Shown: one piece after another, positions 1 to 8,422 of the stretch
Numbering within the stretch: the first letter of the stretch is position 1
How the letters are laid out: each line of letters begins with the position of its first letter
DNA from: DATLXU01 sp035575515
GTDB taxonomy: Bacteria; Acidobacteriota; Blastocatellia; UBA7656
Assembly (NCBI GenBank): GCA_035575515.1
Contig: DATLXU010000053.1
Location: 1-60,049, forward strand
DNA: 60,049 nucleotides
Direction of reading: 5' to 3'
Program-made: the position numbers and the translations under genes
The notes under the pieces: generated by a model
Databases searched by the model: none
Told to the model about the DNA's origin: nothing
What the model saw: the letters and a program-made list of their open reading frames with translations, nothing else

Positions 1-356
1 CGATGTCCGGCTATGAGATTATTAATGAGGTAGGCGTTGAAAAGATTCGCGAGAAGTCAATCCGTCAGACTACGCGGTTGATTGAGATTGCCGAAGAGGC
101 CGGATTCAAAGTGAACTGCCCGAAGAACGCGAATGAGCGCGGCGGAACCGTTGTGATTGACGTGCCGCACGGGCAGCAGGTGACGAAAGAACTTTTGCGC
201 CGCGACTTCCTTGTTGATTACCGTCCGGGCGCGGGCATAAGAGTTGCGCCGCACTTTTATTCTAAGGATGAAGAGCTGGAATTGACCGTCGCAGAAATTA
301 AAAAGATTCTTGAAACGCGCAGCTACGAGCAACACACGGCAGCGCTCGCGCACTGA
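1..356 (+). CDS. kynU: Kynureninase, C-terminal part (cut by window edge)
   Basis: This is the last 117 or so residues of a PLP-dependent kynureninase, which cleaves kynurenine (or 3-hydroxykynurenine) to anthranilate (or 3-hydroxyanthranilate) and alanine in tryptophan catabolism. The visible part matches the small C-terminal domain of this fold-type I enzyme family, including the segment GIRVAPHFY followed by an acidic helix (DEELELTVAEIKKIL). Family members are about 420 residues long, so the catalytic lysine and most of the large domain lie upstream of the window. The frame is open from base 1 and stops with TGA at 354-356, so the ATG at base 3 should be read as internal. No co-directional gene follows closely, so this gene probably ends its transcription unit here. 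Generic class V aminotransferases end differently, and I favour kynureninase. Confidence 0.8.
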   Translation, partial: MSGYEIINEVGVEKIREKSIRQTTRLIEIAEEAGFKVNCPKNANERGGTVVIDVPHGQQVTKELLRRDFLVDYRPGAGIRVAPHFYSKDEELELTVAEIKKILETRSYEQHTAALAH

Positions 357-826
357 AACTGACAATGCGCCGAAAGGTGATACGTTTGCGGTTTGCGCTG
401 TTATGGTTGATGGAATTGGCGCGCTTGAACGGGCAATCCCGATAGCGCGCAGGCCCGATACGCTTGAGCGAGCGAGGTTGCGCAAGCGCTTGACCAGATA
501 GTTCTGAAATAGCTTTCAAGCGCGGCTTGTTAAAAAAATGCCCGATTATCAAAATATGCCCTAGGCCCTCAATCGGTAATCCGGGCACGTCGTTCTCCTG
601 TCCCGAATGTCTCTGTCTTCGAATGAAGTGAACTGATACGCCCGCTTGTAACGGCTTGCGACGGCGCGCTGCGAGCAATCGCTCGTGCGCGGCTCGTCGC
701 AGGCCGAAAGCCCCGCGCTCATCTGGCATTGTCATTGCAGTCAATCTTGTCAGGTCGGCGGGCGCGGGCATTGGCTTGATCCGTCTGCGCCTGTCGAATA
801 TTCATCCACGCGCGAGGAGATTGAAA
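357..826. other. Intergenic region without recognisable gene
   Basis: This stretch of about 470 bases holds no reading frame that I can defend on either strand. Open frames exist on both strands, but they are rich in Arg, Ala and Ser in the way of shadow frames in GC-rich DNA and resemble no family I know. It should contain the terminator of the kynureninase gene and the promoter of the gene at 827, but neither shows a clear consensus. Confidence 0.5.
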
Positions 827-1237
827 ATGTCAAAGCATAAACACCAGATCGAAGATATGGACAAACACCCACAACAATATCAGCGCGATCTCAGCCCCAA
901 TGCAATGGCAGGACAGAACATCGCCTCTGCGGGCGCGCACCCTGAAAAGAGCGCGCGCACGGCTTACGACATCAAGCCTGTGCACGCGAAGCTCAGACAT
1001 CTTTTAGACGATGACTTGAAACAGATTCCTGTAATGCCGACGGGAGCGCGGCTCGAACAGGGCGCGACCTATTTTGATTTAAATCACCCGGAGCGCGGCG
1101 AGATAACGGCGACGGGTGAGATGGTCGCGGAAGAAGACAACTGGTACGTGCCCAAATCCGAAGTGCATTATAACCTGTGGAATCTCTTGATAGGCGTTGA
1201 CAACCCTGAGCGGTTAGGAACGACGAGAGTGCGTTGA
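827..1237 (+). CDS. Hypothetical small soluble protein
   Basis: I do not recognise this 136-residue protein. The ATG at 827 is chosen because it follows a Shine-Dalgarno sequence (GCGAGGAGAT, about 9 bases upstream); the frame is open further upstream, but that extension is Arg-rich and looks non-coding. The N-terminal third is polar and His/Gln-rich (MSKHKHQIEDMDKHPQQY). The rest looks compact and acidic, with a segment typical of a small beta fold (QGATYFDLNHPERGEITATG) and a Trp-containing C-terminal helix. There is no signal peptide, membrane segment or metal motif. The name should stay hypothetical. It stands alone between the kynureninase end and a pair of decayed genes on the other strand. 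Confidence 0.6.
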   Translation: MSKHKHQIEDMDKHPQQYQRDLSPNAMAGQNIASAGAHPEKSARTAYDIKPVHAKLRHLLDDDLKQIPVMPTGARLEQGATYFDLNHPERGEITATGEMVAEEDNWYVPKSEVHYNLWNLLIGVDNPERLGTTRVR

Positions 1238-1318
1238 GCAAGTTGTCCTGTCTGGTTTTGGATTGCGGTAACTGACGGGCTTGATCCGCTCGAATTGCTA
1301 CGGGAGCCGAAATACTCT

Positions 1319-2054
1319 TCAGCGGAAATTTTCCACCAGCATTAGGGTCTGACTCTCAACATCGCGTTGCGTATAAAGCAGCCACCGCTCGTCGGGCGAG
1401 ACGGTAAGTCCCAGCGCGGGTGGTCTCTCCATCACTGTGACCCGCGTCACCCGCTGCGTCGCAAAGCTGAAGAACTTGACGATTCCGCCCTCTCCCTCTG
1501 CTTCCATGAAATAGATCCCCTTATCCGTCAGTGCCCAAGGGAATGATATTCCGGGCAGCACCAACTCCTCATCGCCGCCCCCGACTGGCATGCGCCACGC
1601 ACCGCCGGGACTCTTCCAGTAGTAGATGTACCTGCCGTTAGAGGATTCGAAGGCGATACCCCGCCCGGCTTCTTCGTTACCCTGCACAGCCTCGCCCCCC
1701 TTCAGCGGGCAGAAGCTTCAAGGCGACTTTGCGACCAAGCTTAGCGTCCTGAGCCAGATAGACTTCGCCCATTCCTCCTGATCCAATCAACGAAATTATC
1801 CTGTAATGACCCGTGATTGTTCCCGCTGTTAAATCGGTCTGGTCTTGCGCAATCAATTCGGCAGCAGGCCGAAGGGCCGGTGAATCAATGAAGCTGCCTG
1901 ATTGCTCATGGGACGAAATGAGCGATTCGAACTCTTTTCGTAGCGCCGGATCATCAGCGCAAGCCATGTCGAGAAAGGCGGCGCGCTCGGCAGGCTCGCG
2001 CTCTAGCGTGCAGTGAAACACGTCATTAACCTGTCGCCAGCGTTCAGGCGTCAT
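1319..2054 (-). pseudogene. Ser/Thr protein kinase/beta-propeller protein, internally deleted
   Basis: Remnant of a large kinase of the kind common in Acidobacteria (N-terminal Hanks kinase, C-terminal TolB/WD40-like propeller, usually near 900 residues). The 5' part (2054 down to about 1700) encodes an N-terminal helical region, then the glycine loop GSGGMGEVYLA and the ATP-binding lysine in VALKLLPA. Immediately after that it runs into a different frame (1687-1319) encoding only the last propeller blades, ending SPDERWLLYTQ...LMLVENFR. Kinase subdomains III-XI, with the catalytic HRD and DFG motifs, and most of the propeller are missing, so about 2 kb was probably deleted with a frame change at the junction. 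It lies 64 bases downstream of the broken sigma gene, the usual order of such pairs. No kinase activity is expected. Confidence 0.8.
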
Positions 2055-2118
2055 AACTATAAAGTCTGGTGACAAACGATCATTGTTAGCTAAGAGCAGG
2101 ATTTCAGCTCATCACTCG

Positions 2119-2687
2119 TCACTGTCTTTGAATCTCGCGTCTCAGCCATGCTCTAGCCACAGCCCATTCTCGTTCTACTGTCGCGTGCGACATCTCCAGC
2201 ACTTCCGCAGTCTCTTCTATCGTTAATCCTCCAAAGAATCTCAACTCCACTATACGGCTTTGCTGCTCATTCATTGCCGCCAGTGCTTTCATCGCATCGT
2301 CTAAGGCCACTAAGTCTACGTCCGGCTGGTTTGCGAAGCGGTCTGCCTTGCTGAGCGATAGCCTCTGTTGCAACCCTCCTCGCTTGGCATAGTTGCGACT
2401 GCGGGCGTGATCTACCAGTATTCTGCGTATCAAGGTTGCGGCCACTGCGAAGAAGTGCGCGCGGTTCTGCCACTTCATGTTCCTGTAATCAACCAGCCGC
2501 ATATATGCCTCGTTGACCAGAGCGGTAGCTTGGAGCGAATAGCCAATGCGCTCTCCTCGCAAGTAATGTCTTGCCAAAGGCGCAGCTCCTCATACACCAG
2601 TGGCATTAATCTATCAAGAGCCGCTTTATCGCCGCTGCTCCACTCCTCCAGCAGTTGACTCACTTGCTTTCGCGAGGATATAGACAT
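2119..2687 (-). pseudogene. ECF-like RNA polymerase sigma factor, frameshifted
   Basis: Two overlapping frames together make one sigma factor of the ECF subfamily often encoded next to kinases in Acidobacteria and Planctomycetes. The first frame (start 2687) gives the N-terminus up to YEELR. The second (about 2577 to 2119) continues with LARHYLRGERIG, then region 2 (TALVNEAYMRLVD, RAHFFAVAATLIRRILVDHAR) and region 4 (SRIVELRFFGGLTIEETAEVLEMSHATVEREWAVARAWL). The break falls near 2578, where one base appears to be missing after CTGCGC; adding a base restores continuous homology. A sequencing error could cause this alone, but the partner kinase just downstream is also destroyed, which favours real decay. 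The rebuilt protein would be about 188 residues, normal for the family. Confidence 0.8.
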
Positions 2688-2956
2688 CTCAACTGATCCG
2701 GACCATTTAAGCGATCAATGGCTTGGCCGATTATATCACCTTTATCGTTCGCCGATTAAAATTCTGAAAAAAACTTGCCCTGCGTGAGGGAAGCTCGACA
2801 CAGTTCCCGCCTAATGCGGTGAGGGCGGTAAGACGCTCTCTTCAGTTTGCAGAAAAGTAAACCTGAGTGCGCTTCCAGTGCGATTCGGTAATGGGTTGGC
2901 GTATTAATCACAAACGCCTGCCATGTAATTTGAATCTGCCGGTTGATGGAGGGGTT

Positions 2957-3079
2957 ATGCAAAGCTTCTCGTTGTTGGCAATTAGCCTTCTCTTATTCAT
3001 CGTTTTGAGATGGTTTCTAAAAGCTGCGACCGTGAAGCAGCGATCCAAAAACGCCTCGATCTTTCCTGAACAAGATTAA
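2957..3079 (+). CDS. Possible small single-pass membrane protein
   Basis: A 40-residue frame starts at an ATG preceded by GGAGGGG (2948-2954; the spacing is short). The predicted peptide begins with about 17 strongly hydrophobic residues (FSLLAISLLLFIVLRWF), then a basic tail, like a small inner-membrane protein with a cytoplasmic C-terminus. It matches no family that I know. It sits alone between the decayed sigma gene and the end of a CRTAC1 gene on the other strand. The evidence is only the ribosome binding site and the peptide's character, so it may be chance. Confidence 0.3.
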   Translation: MQSFSLLAISLLLFIVLRWFLKAATVKQRSKNASIFPEQD

Positions 3080-3093
3080 AACTCAATCTCATC

Positions 3094-4929
3094 TCATTTG
3101 CTCACAATGCCTTTGCCTTCGACGATGGTTATCACACGGTCGCAGCCGCTGGCGTTGATTGTATCGGTCGAGCCATCGGGCCATTTGACTTCGAGCTTGT
3201 CAATCTTCGTCGCCTGTCCCAATCCGAAATGCAATCGCTCATCGTTTTGCGAGCCGAAGCCTGCGCCGCTCACAACATCAGCGCGCTGGCGCAACTTGCC
3301 CGTCGTAACGTAAGCAATCGCGCCCGTCGCATCCTTCGGGCTTTTCTTCGCCGGGTCGCCGATTAATTTCAACTCAAGCCAGTGGCCCGCGTCTTTAGTT
3401 ACATTCCTGAGCAGCGTCGGAGCTGAATCAACATTATTAATCACTGCGTCCAACCGCCCATCGCCGTCGAGGTCGCCGACGGCAAGCCCGCGAGCAGGAA
3501 TCGCTATCGCAAGCCCGCTTCCCGGCGCTGCGCCGACGCGCTCGAAGCGGCCGGTCGTGAGGTTGCGAAATAATAAAGGTTGCTGCGCATAGCTCGTGCC
3601 CCACTGATATTTATCAACGACAGGATAAACATGGCCGTTCGCCGCGAGGATGTCTTTCCACCCGTCGTTATCGAAATCAATGAAGCTCGTGCCCCAGCCC
3701 AAAAACGGTAGCGTTGTCTCGCCGTGACCTGCGGGAAACGTGACGTCCGTGAAGTTGCCTTCGCCGTCGTTGTGATAGAGCGTGTTCGAGTCATCAGAAA
3801 AATTCGTGACGTAAAAATCAACGCGGCCATCATTGTCATAATCGCCGACCGCCAGTCCCATTCCCGCCTGCTCGCGCCCGTTCTCGTTCAGCGCCACGCC
3901 CGACGGATAGCCCATCTCTTCAAACGTGCCGTCCCCTTTGTTTATGTAAAGCTGATTCGGAGTTGAATCGTTGATGACGATTAAATCAAGAAGATCGTCT
4001 TCGTTCGCGTGAACGAAGGCCGACGAGAAGCCATAATAAAGCTGCGGGTCGTTGACGCCTGCCTTTACGCTCACGTCTTCAAACGTGCCGTCGGCTTTTT
4101 GATGATAGAGCGTATCGCCTTCGCCCTTGAGTCCGCGTGGGCCGCACATAACGGGCACGCCTCGAAACTGGCAGAAGTTGTGCCCGACGCCTGTCGCCTT
4201 GTCAGGCTCGGATGGATTCGGCGGCAGGTTGTTCAAATCGAAATTCAGGTAGCCGGGCACGAAAAGATCAAGCCGCCCGTCGCCGTCATAATCTCCGAAG
4301 CTCGCGCCCGTGCTCCAGCCTTTGCGGGCTACGCCAAGTTTTTCGGCAACGTCGGTGAACGTGCCGTTGCCGTTGTTGTGATAGAGCCGCGACACGCCAT
4401 AGTTGCCGACATATATGTCGGCGTATCCATCGTTGTCGTAATCGCCGATGGCCACGCCCATTCCCCATCGCTCGTTTGCCACGCCCGCGCGATCCGTCAC
4501 GTCTTCAAATTTCCAGTTGCCGAGATTGTGAAAGAGCGCGGCGCGCGGCGGTTTCTCTTTTCCGCGCATCGCGGCGAACGTCGAGCCGTTGAGCAGGTAA
4601 ACGTCGGGCCGCCCGTCGTTGTCGTAATCAAATATCGCCACGCCGCCCGATGGGACTTCGACTATAAAATCTTTCGCCGCGCCGCCCGCGCGATGCTTGA
4701 AGCTGGCGAGCGCGGTCTGCGCGGTTATGTCTTCAAAGACAACGGGAGCCTTCGGGTCGGTGATGCCGACGGTGCGCCGCGATGTGTAGTTGATAGCGGC
4801 TCCCGTAGAGACTCCGCCCATGCCCTGCTGCGGCTGTTGCTTTTGCTGCGCGGTGAAGCGAGCAGGCAGCAAGAATAGAATTGAAAGCGTGACAATCAAT
4901 CGAGCGCGCGAAGAGTTTATTAAGAACAT
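3094..4929 (-). CDS. CRTAC1-family secreted protein (FG-GAP repeats, ASPIC/UnbV)
   Basis: A 611-residue exported protein with an N-terminal signal peptide (hydrophobic run ending near FTAQQ). Residues about 75-500 form a series of FG-GAP/VCBS-type calcium-binding blades, each with a DxDxDGxxD loop (FDYDNDGRPD, GDYDNDGYAD, GDYDGDGRLD, GDYDNDGRVD, DFDNDGWKD, GDLDGDGRLD), so a seven-bladed propeller is likely. The last 90 residues are the ASPIC/UnbV domain (HWLELKLIGD ... LHFGLGQATKIDKLEVKWPDGS). Family members are secreted or cell-surface proteins of unknown biochemical role. It lies 70 bases downstream of a second gene of the same family and probably shares its transcript. The two proteins share the same domain order but have clearly diverged, so the duplication is old. 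Confidence 0.85.
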   Translation of the reverse strand: MFLINSSRARLIVTLSILFLLPARFTAQQKQQPQQGMGGVSTGAAINYTSRRTVGITDPKAPVVFEDITAQTALASFKHRAGGAAKDFIVEVPSGGVAIFDYDNDGRPDVYLLNGSTFAAMRGKEKPPRAALFHNLGNWKFEDVTDRAGVANERWGMGVAIGDYDNDGYADIYVGNYGVSRLYHNNGNGTFTDVAEKLGVARKGWSTGASFGDYDGDGRLDLFVPGYLNFDLNNLPPNPSEPDKATGVGHNFCQFRGVPVMCGPRGLKGEGDTLYHQKADGTFEDVSVKAGVNDPQLYYGFSSAFVHANEDDLLDLIVINDSTPNQLYINKGDGTFEEMGYPSGVALNENGREQAGMGLAVGDYDNDGRVDFYVTNFSDDSNTLYHNDGEGNFTDVTFPAGHGETTLPFLGWGTSFIDFDNDGWKDILAANGHVYPVVDKYQWGTSYAQQPLLFRNLTTGRFERVGAAPGSGLAIAIPARGLAVGDLDGDGRLDAVINNVDSAPTLLRNVTKDAGHWLELKLIGDPAKKSPKDATGAIAYVTTGKLRQRADVVSGAGFGSQNDERLHFGLGQATKIDKLEVKWPDGSTDTINASGCDRVITIVEGKGIVSK

Positions 4930-4930
4930 A

Positions 4931-4975
4931 ATTTCAAATCTCGAATTTCAAATTTCAAGTCTCAAATCTCAAAAT
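4931..4975. repeat. A/T-rich TTTCAAAT-type simple repeat
   Basis: The gap between the two CRTAC1 genes is filled with variants of a short unit such as ATTTCAAATCTC and its reverse complement. The same unit recurs at 50809-50910 and 57572-57600, and a related run lies inside the gene at 41177 (41388-41420). The stretch can fold back on itself. Its role is unknown; within this probable operon it could affect mRNA stability. Confidence 0.6.
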
Positions 4976-4999
4976 GTATTGGCCGCGCAACTCCCAACC

Positions 5000-6784
5000 T
5001 CATCGCTCGGTTATCGTGTGATAGCGATCAACCTGAAGGTTTTCGATTAACTGCGTTCGCGTGCTCGGCCAGCGAACCTCTACCGAGCGCACAGCAGTCG
5101 CCGCGCCTAATCCAACAAGGATGCGCGGGTCGCTCGATGAAATATAACTGCCCGCGCTTGTCGCATCAAAGATTTGCTTGCGACCCGTTGCATCCGTCAC
5201 CACGACGCGAGCGCCCAATCCATTGCGATTCGATTTCGTGCCGACAAGCTGCAAACCAAGCCAGTGATTCTTCGTTCCGTTATTGCGCAAAACTACGGGC
5301 GAGCCGTCCATCACTCCAATCACAATGTCAACATCGCCGTCGTTGTCTATGTCGCCGACGGCGCAACCTCGCGCGGCAATCGGCGCATTGAAGGCAGGCC
5401 CGGCTGTGGCCGACGCGTTCACGAATCCTTTGCCAGTGTTGAGCATCACGAGCGGCGGCTCTTTGTATCTCAGGTAGCTCGAAATCTTTTCAATCGTGTC
5501 GAGCACGTGTCCCTGCGCCACGAAAATATCGCGCAACCCGTCATTATCTATATCAACGAATCGCGTTCCCCAGCCGGAATACTGCAAGGTTATCTGAGCC
5601 ACGCCCGACGTATCCGTCACATAAGTGAAAGCGCCATCGCCGTTGTTGTGAAACAGCGGATAAGTCTCGTTCGACAATGCGGTGATGAAAATATCGGCGT
5701 GGCCGTCGCCGTCATAGTCCGCTGCGTCAACGCCCATGCCTGCGAATGTCTTGGCGTTTTCGTCGTAGGCCACGCCCGCAGACAGCGCAACGTCTTCAAA
5801 TGTGCCGTCGCCGCGATTGCGATAAAGCGATTGCGGCACGCTGTCGTTCGCAACGATTATGTCAGTCCAGCCGTCGCCGTCGAAATCAGCGAATGCGACT
5901 CCGAGACCTTTGCCCGAAGGGTCTGCAATCTTCGCCGCCGCGCTCACGTCTTCAAATGTGCCGTCGACTTTTTGACGGTAAAGCAAATTCGTCGCGCCTT
6001 TGAAATTATCAGGGTGACAGTAAGCGCGCATGCCGGGCCGCGTGTCGCCACAGTAAATCGCGCCGCGCTCAAAGTCCCAATCCATGTAGCGCGCAACAAA
6101 CAGATCGAGCCGCCCGTCTCGGTTGTAATCAATCCATCCTGCGCTCGTGCTCCATCCGCCGCCCGCGACTCCTGCTTGCTTGGTCACATCCTTGAAAGTG
6201 CCGTCGCCGTTGTTGCGATACAAAATGTTCGCGCCGTAGCCTGTGACGTAGATGTCCGTCCATCCGTCGTTGTCGTAATCGGCGCAGGCCGCGCCGAAGC
6301 TGTAGCCTTCGCCTCTGACGCCTGCGCGCTCGGTCACGTCTTCAAACGCGCCGTCGGCTTTTTGATGGTAGAGCCGGTTCCAGTATTTCGGGTCGCGCTT
6401 GTCGGGCATCATTCCTTTAGTCATCGGGTCTGAAAGCCGCGCGCCATTTGTGAAGAACAGATCCATGCGGCCATCGTTGTCATAATCAAATATCGCAACG
6501 CCTGCGCCCATCGTTTCGAGCAGGTACTTTTGCGAAGTGGGCGAAGCCGCGTGCTTAAACGTGACGCCGCATTGAGCCGTGATGTCTGTGAAGGTTACGG
6601 GCGACGGCGCTTGCGGGCCTGCCGTCGTGGGACGCTTTGCAGGCTCGCCGCTCGTGTAAGACCTTCCGGGATGCTGTTGAGTTTCAGCGGGCTTTTGTGC
6701 TTGCGCGAAAGCGGCAGGCCAATTAGCTGGCAATAGCGATGTGATGGCGATGATGAAAATGATGGCGGAGCGAACAACTATCAT
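5000..6784 (-). CDS. CRTAC1-family secreted protein (FG-GAP repeats, ASPIC/UnbV)
   Basis: A 594-residue exported protein with a clear signal peptide (MIVVRSAIIFIIAITSLLPA, cleaved near AFAQA). After a Pro/Thr-rich linker come about seven FG-GAP blades with calcium-loop motifs (FDYDNDGRMD, ADYDNDGWTD, IDYNRDGRLD, ADFDGDGWTD, ADYDGDGHAD, VDIDNDGLRD, GDIDNDGDVD). The final ~90 residues are an ASPIC/UnbV domain (NHWLGLQLVGTK ... ILVGLGAATAVRSVEVRWP). It is the upstream member of a tandem pair and lies 60 bases downstream of the regulator-like gene at 6845-8011, so the three may be one transcription unit. As with its neighbour, a surface or extracellular binding role is inferred from the family; no enzyme active site is visible. 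Confidence 0.85.
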   Translation of the reverse strand: MIVVRSAIIFIIAITSLLPANWPAAFAQAQKPAETQQHPGRSYTSGEPAKRPTTAGPQAPSPVTFTDITAQCGVTFKHAASPTSQKYLLETMGAGVAIFDYDNDGRMDLFFTNGARLSDPMTKGMMPDKRDPKYWNRLYHQKADGAFEDVTERAGVRGEGYSFGAACADYDNDGWTDIYVTGYGANILYRNNGDGTFKDVTKQAGVAGGGWSTSAGWIDYNRDGRLDLFVARYMDWDFERGAIYCGDTRPGMRAYCHPDNFKGATNLLYRQKVDGTFEDVSAAAKIADPSGKGLGVAFADFDGDGWTDIIVANDSVPQSLYRNRGDGTFEDVALSAGVAYDENAKTFAGMGVDAADYDGDGHADIFITALSNETYPLFHNNGDGAFTYVTDTSGVAQITLQYSGWGTRFVDIDNDGLRDIFVAQGHVLDTIEKISSYLRYKEPPLVMLNTGKGFVNASATAGPAFNAPIAARGCAVGDIDNDGDVDIVIGVMDGSPVVLRNNGTKNHWLGLQLVGTKSNRNGLGARVVVTDATGRKQIFDATSAGSYISSSDPRILVGLGAATAVRSVEVRWPSTRTQLIENLQVDRYHTITER

Positions 6785-6844
6785 AAAGCGATTATTAATC
6801 TTTCATTCGCCCGACGGAAATATCGAGCGGCGAAAGGGGCGGCA

Positions 6845-8011
6845 TTATAAGACATGATGCGTGACGTAAGAGATTTGAACAGGAACGCCTCCGTTGACTT
6901 TAACCTTGATTAGTATCTGGTAATAAGACGGCAAAGCTATCGGCTCGCCTTCTGCCGATTGGTTTAAATGAGCGATAAGGTCTTTGATGTGCTCAAACTG
7001 CGTCACGTATTCTGCGGCGGCCTGCGTGCCGAAGGTTGTAATACCGGCAAGCATCAACAAGCGGCGTTTTTCATTCAATCCTCTCAGCAGGCTCACGAGC
7101 GCGTAGTCTTCCGATATCTGGCTGCGCGACGGTCCCTCCTGTTTGGCGAAATAAACCTCGCGCTCTGCGTCGCGCGGCTTCGTGTTGACTATGGCGAATG
7201 TCGGATTTCGATTTTCATCTTCGACTACTCGAAAAACAAGCTCCTGCTCCTGCGGAAGGTCGCGCAGCAAAAAATTCTCAGCCGGTGAGCCTAGTATGAC
7301 TATGTTGCTCGCCTTCAGATCATCCCACGTCAGGAGCAAGCTGCGTTTGACTCGAATTAAATGGCCTGCTCTATAAAACAGGTCGCCCAGATAATAAACG
7401 CCCATCACTTCGCCTATCCCCGTGTAATGCTCAGTGATTATAGGGGACGCTTCGCGCGCGCGTTGAGCTGCAACGGGCGATTCCACGCTCACCCCATGCG
7501 AGTCGAGCGGCTTGAGCAATCTCATGCCGGTTTCGGCTGTGCCTTCAAAGAGCGTATTGCTGAAGGCTACGATGATTCGTTCGGGCGAGTTGAGAAAGCT
7601 CTCCCATATGACACTCACTGCTTCAGCGTATTGCTTTGCCGATATTGCATCGGCCACCGAGCCTCCGTTGCCGCCTTGTTGATATGAAAAAGTCGGAGCG
7701 TACTTGCCCTTCGGCAAGTCAATCAGCACCTTATCGTCTTTGCCTTCTGTCGCGTAGTACTCTTGCAGCTTGACGCGCAGACGGCCTGCCTGCACGCGAA
7801 CTACGGAATCGCTGCGCGGATCGTAATGGCTGCTGCTGCGCCCGAAGACTTCCGTCGCGATTGTGTACTCTTTGAGCTGGCTCTCTTGATTGTCCAAAGC
7901 TTTGAGGACAACGTATTTGAGGAATGCCTTGAGGCTTTCTGATCCCTGGAGCGCGCGGCTGCCTAAGAGCTTTTCGAGTTGCTCCAGTTTTTCTTCTCTT
8001 TCGGGACCCAT
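6845..8011 (-). CDS. Winged-helix-like N-terminal domain protein, unknown C-terminus
   Basis: A 388-residue protein without signal peptide. Residues 1-115 are the domain found at the N-terminus of many acidobacterial signalling proteins (LKAFLKYVVLKALDNQES, QLKEYTIATEVFGR, YDPRSDSVVRVQAGRLRVKL, then a KGKYAPTF strand), thought to be a winged-helix or protein-interaction module. In most relatives it is fused to TPR, kinase or TolB-like modules. Here the remaining ~270 residues match none of these and carry no motif I know, although they look like an ordinary folded alpha/beta domain. The gene begins a minus-strand group with two CRTAC1 genes and is divergent from the TonB-dependent receptor at 8423, with 411 bases between them, so it could regulate either side. 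That role is inference. Confidence 0.6.
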   Translation of the reverse strand: MGPEREEKLEQLEKLLGSRALQGSESLKAFLKYVVLKALDNQESQLKEYTIATEVFGRSSSHYDPRSDSVVRVQAGRLRVKLQEYYATEGKDDKVLIDLPKGKYAPTFSYQQGGNGGSVADAISAKQYAEAVSVIWESFLNSPERIIVAFSNTLFEGTAETGMRLLKPLDSHGVSVESPVAAQRAREASPIITEHYTGIGEVMGVYYLGDLFYRAGHLIRVKRSLLLTWDDLKASNIVILGSPAENFLLRDLPQEQELVFRVVEDENRNPTFAIVNTKPRDAEREVYFAKQEGPSRSQISEDYALVSLLRGLNEKRRLLMLAGITTFGTQAAAEYVTQFEHIKDLIAHLNQSAEGEPIALPSYYQILIKVKVNGGVPVQISYVTHHVL

Positions 8012-8422
8012 ATCAATAACTCATCAACTAATCGAAGACCTTTCGCGGCGAATGGCCTTACCGCCTGAGAAGTAACGGTATTATACACTCATTAACTTAT
8101 CGGGCAAGCTGCCCGCAGATATACTGTCAACGGCAACATGCGACTATAAGCTCGACCTGTTGCTCTGACTGTCAATCGGCTTTCAAGAATTGCATCACTC
8201 GTTCCGGCGATGATTGACACCAGGTTCAAAGAGTATTATCTTCGGGACGGTTATAAAGAGAGTGGGTAACCGTTAAATAATTTCCGAGCACAAATTAACT
8301 TAGTCTTAAACCTGATTCATCCGACACTGTGGGTTATTGTTCGCTGGAAGACAACTGCCCGCGAGTGCGAAAGATGGATCCAAGTTTCACCATCCCCGCT
8401 TCCTGATTGACGAGGTACATTT
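8012..8422. promoter_or_regulatory. Divergent intergenic region upstream of TonB receptor gene
   Basis: These 411 bases separate the regulator-like gene (minus) from the TonB-dependent receptor gene (plus) and must hold promoters for both. There is a short inverted sequence (GGGCAAGCTGCCC, 8101-8113) and an A/T-rich zone at 8230-8300. A TTGACA at 8214-8219 is followed by TATTAT at 8234-8239, but the spacing of 14 bases is too short for a standard sigma-70 promoter, so I do not call it. No coding sequence is seen. Confidence 0.4.

Noticed and set aside
298..771. Minus-strand open frame of about 157 residues after the kynureninase end
   Set aside because: Overlaps the kynureninase 3' end, low-quality composition, no homology recognised; one GTG with a GGAG upstream near 594 was not convincing.
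4009..6433. Long open frames on the plus strand opposite the two CRTAC1 genes (up to about 419 residues)
   Set aside because: They follow the codon pattern of the real genes on the other strand, are rich in Val/Ala/Arg, and show no family motifs. The minus-strand products are clear.
8214..8239. TTGACA and TATTAT as a sigma-70 promoter for the TonB receptor
   Set aside because: Spacing is only 14 bases, and the site is about 180 bases from the start codon; not enough to call.
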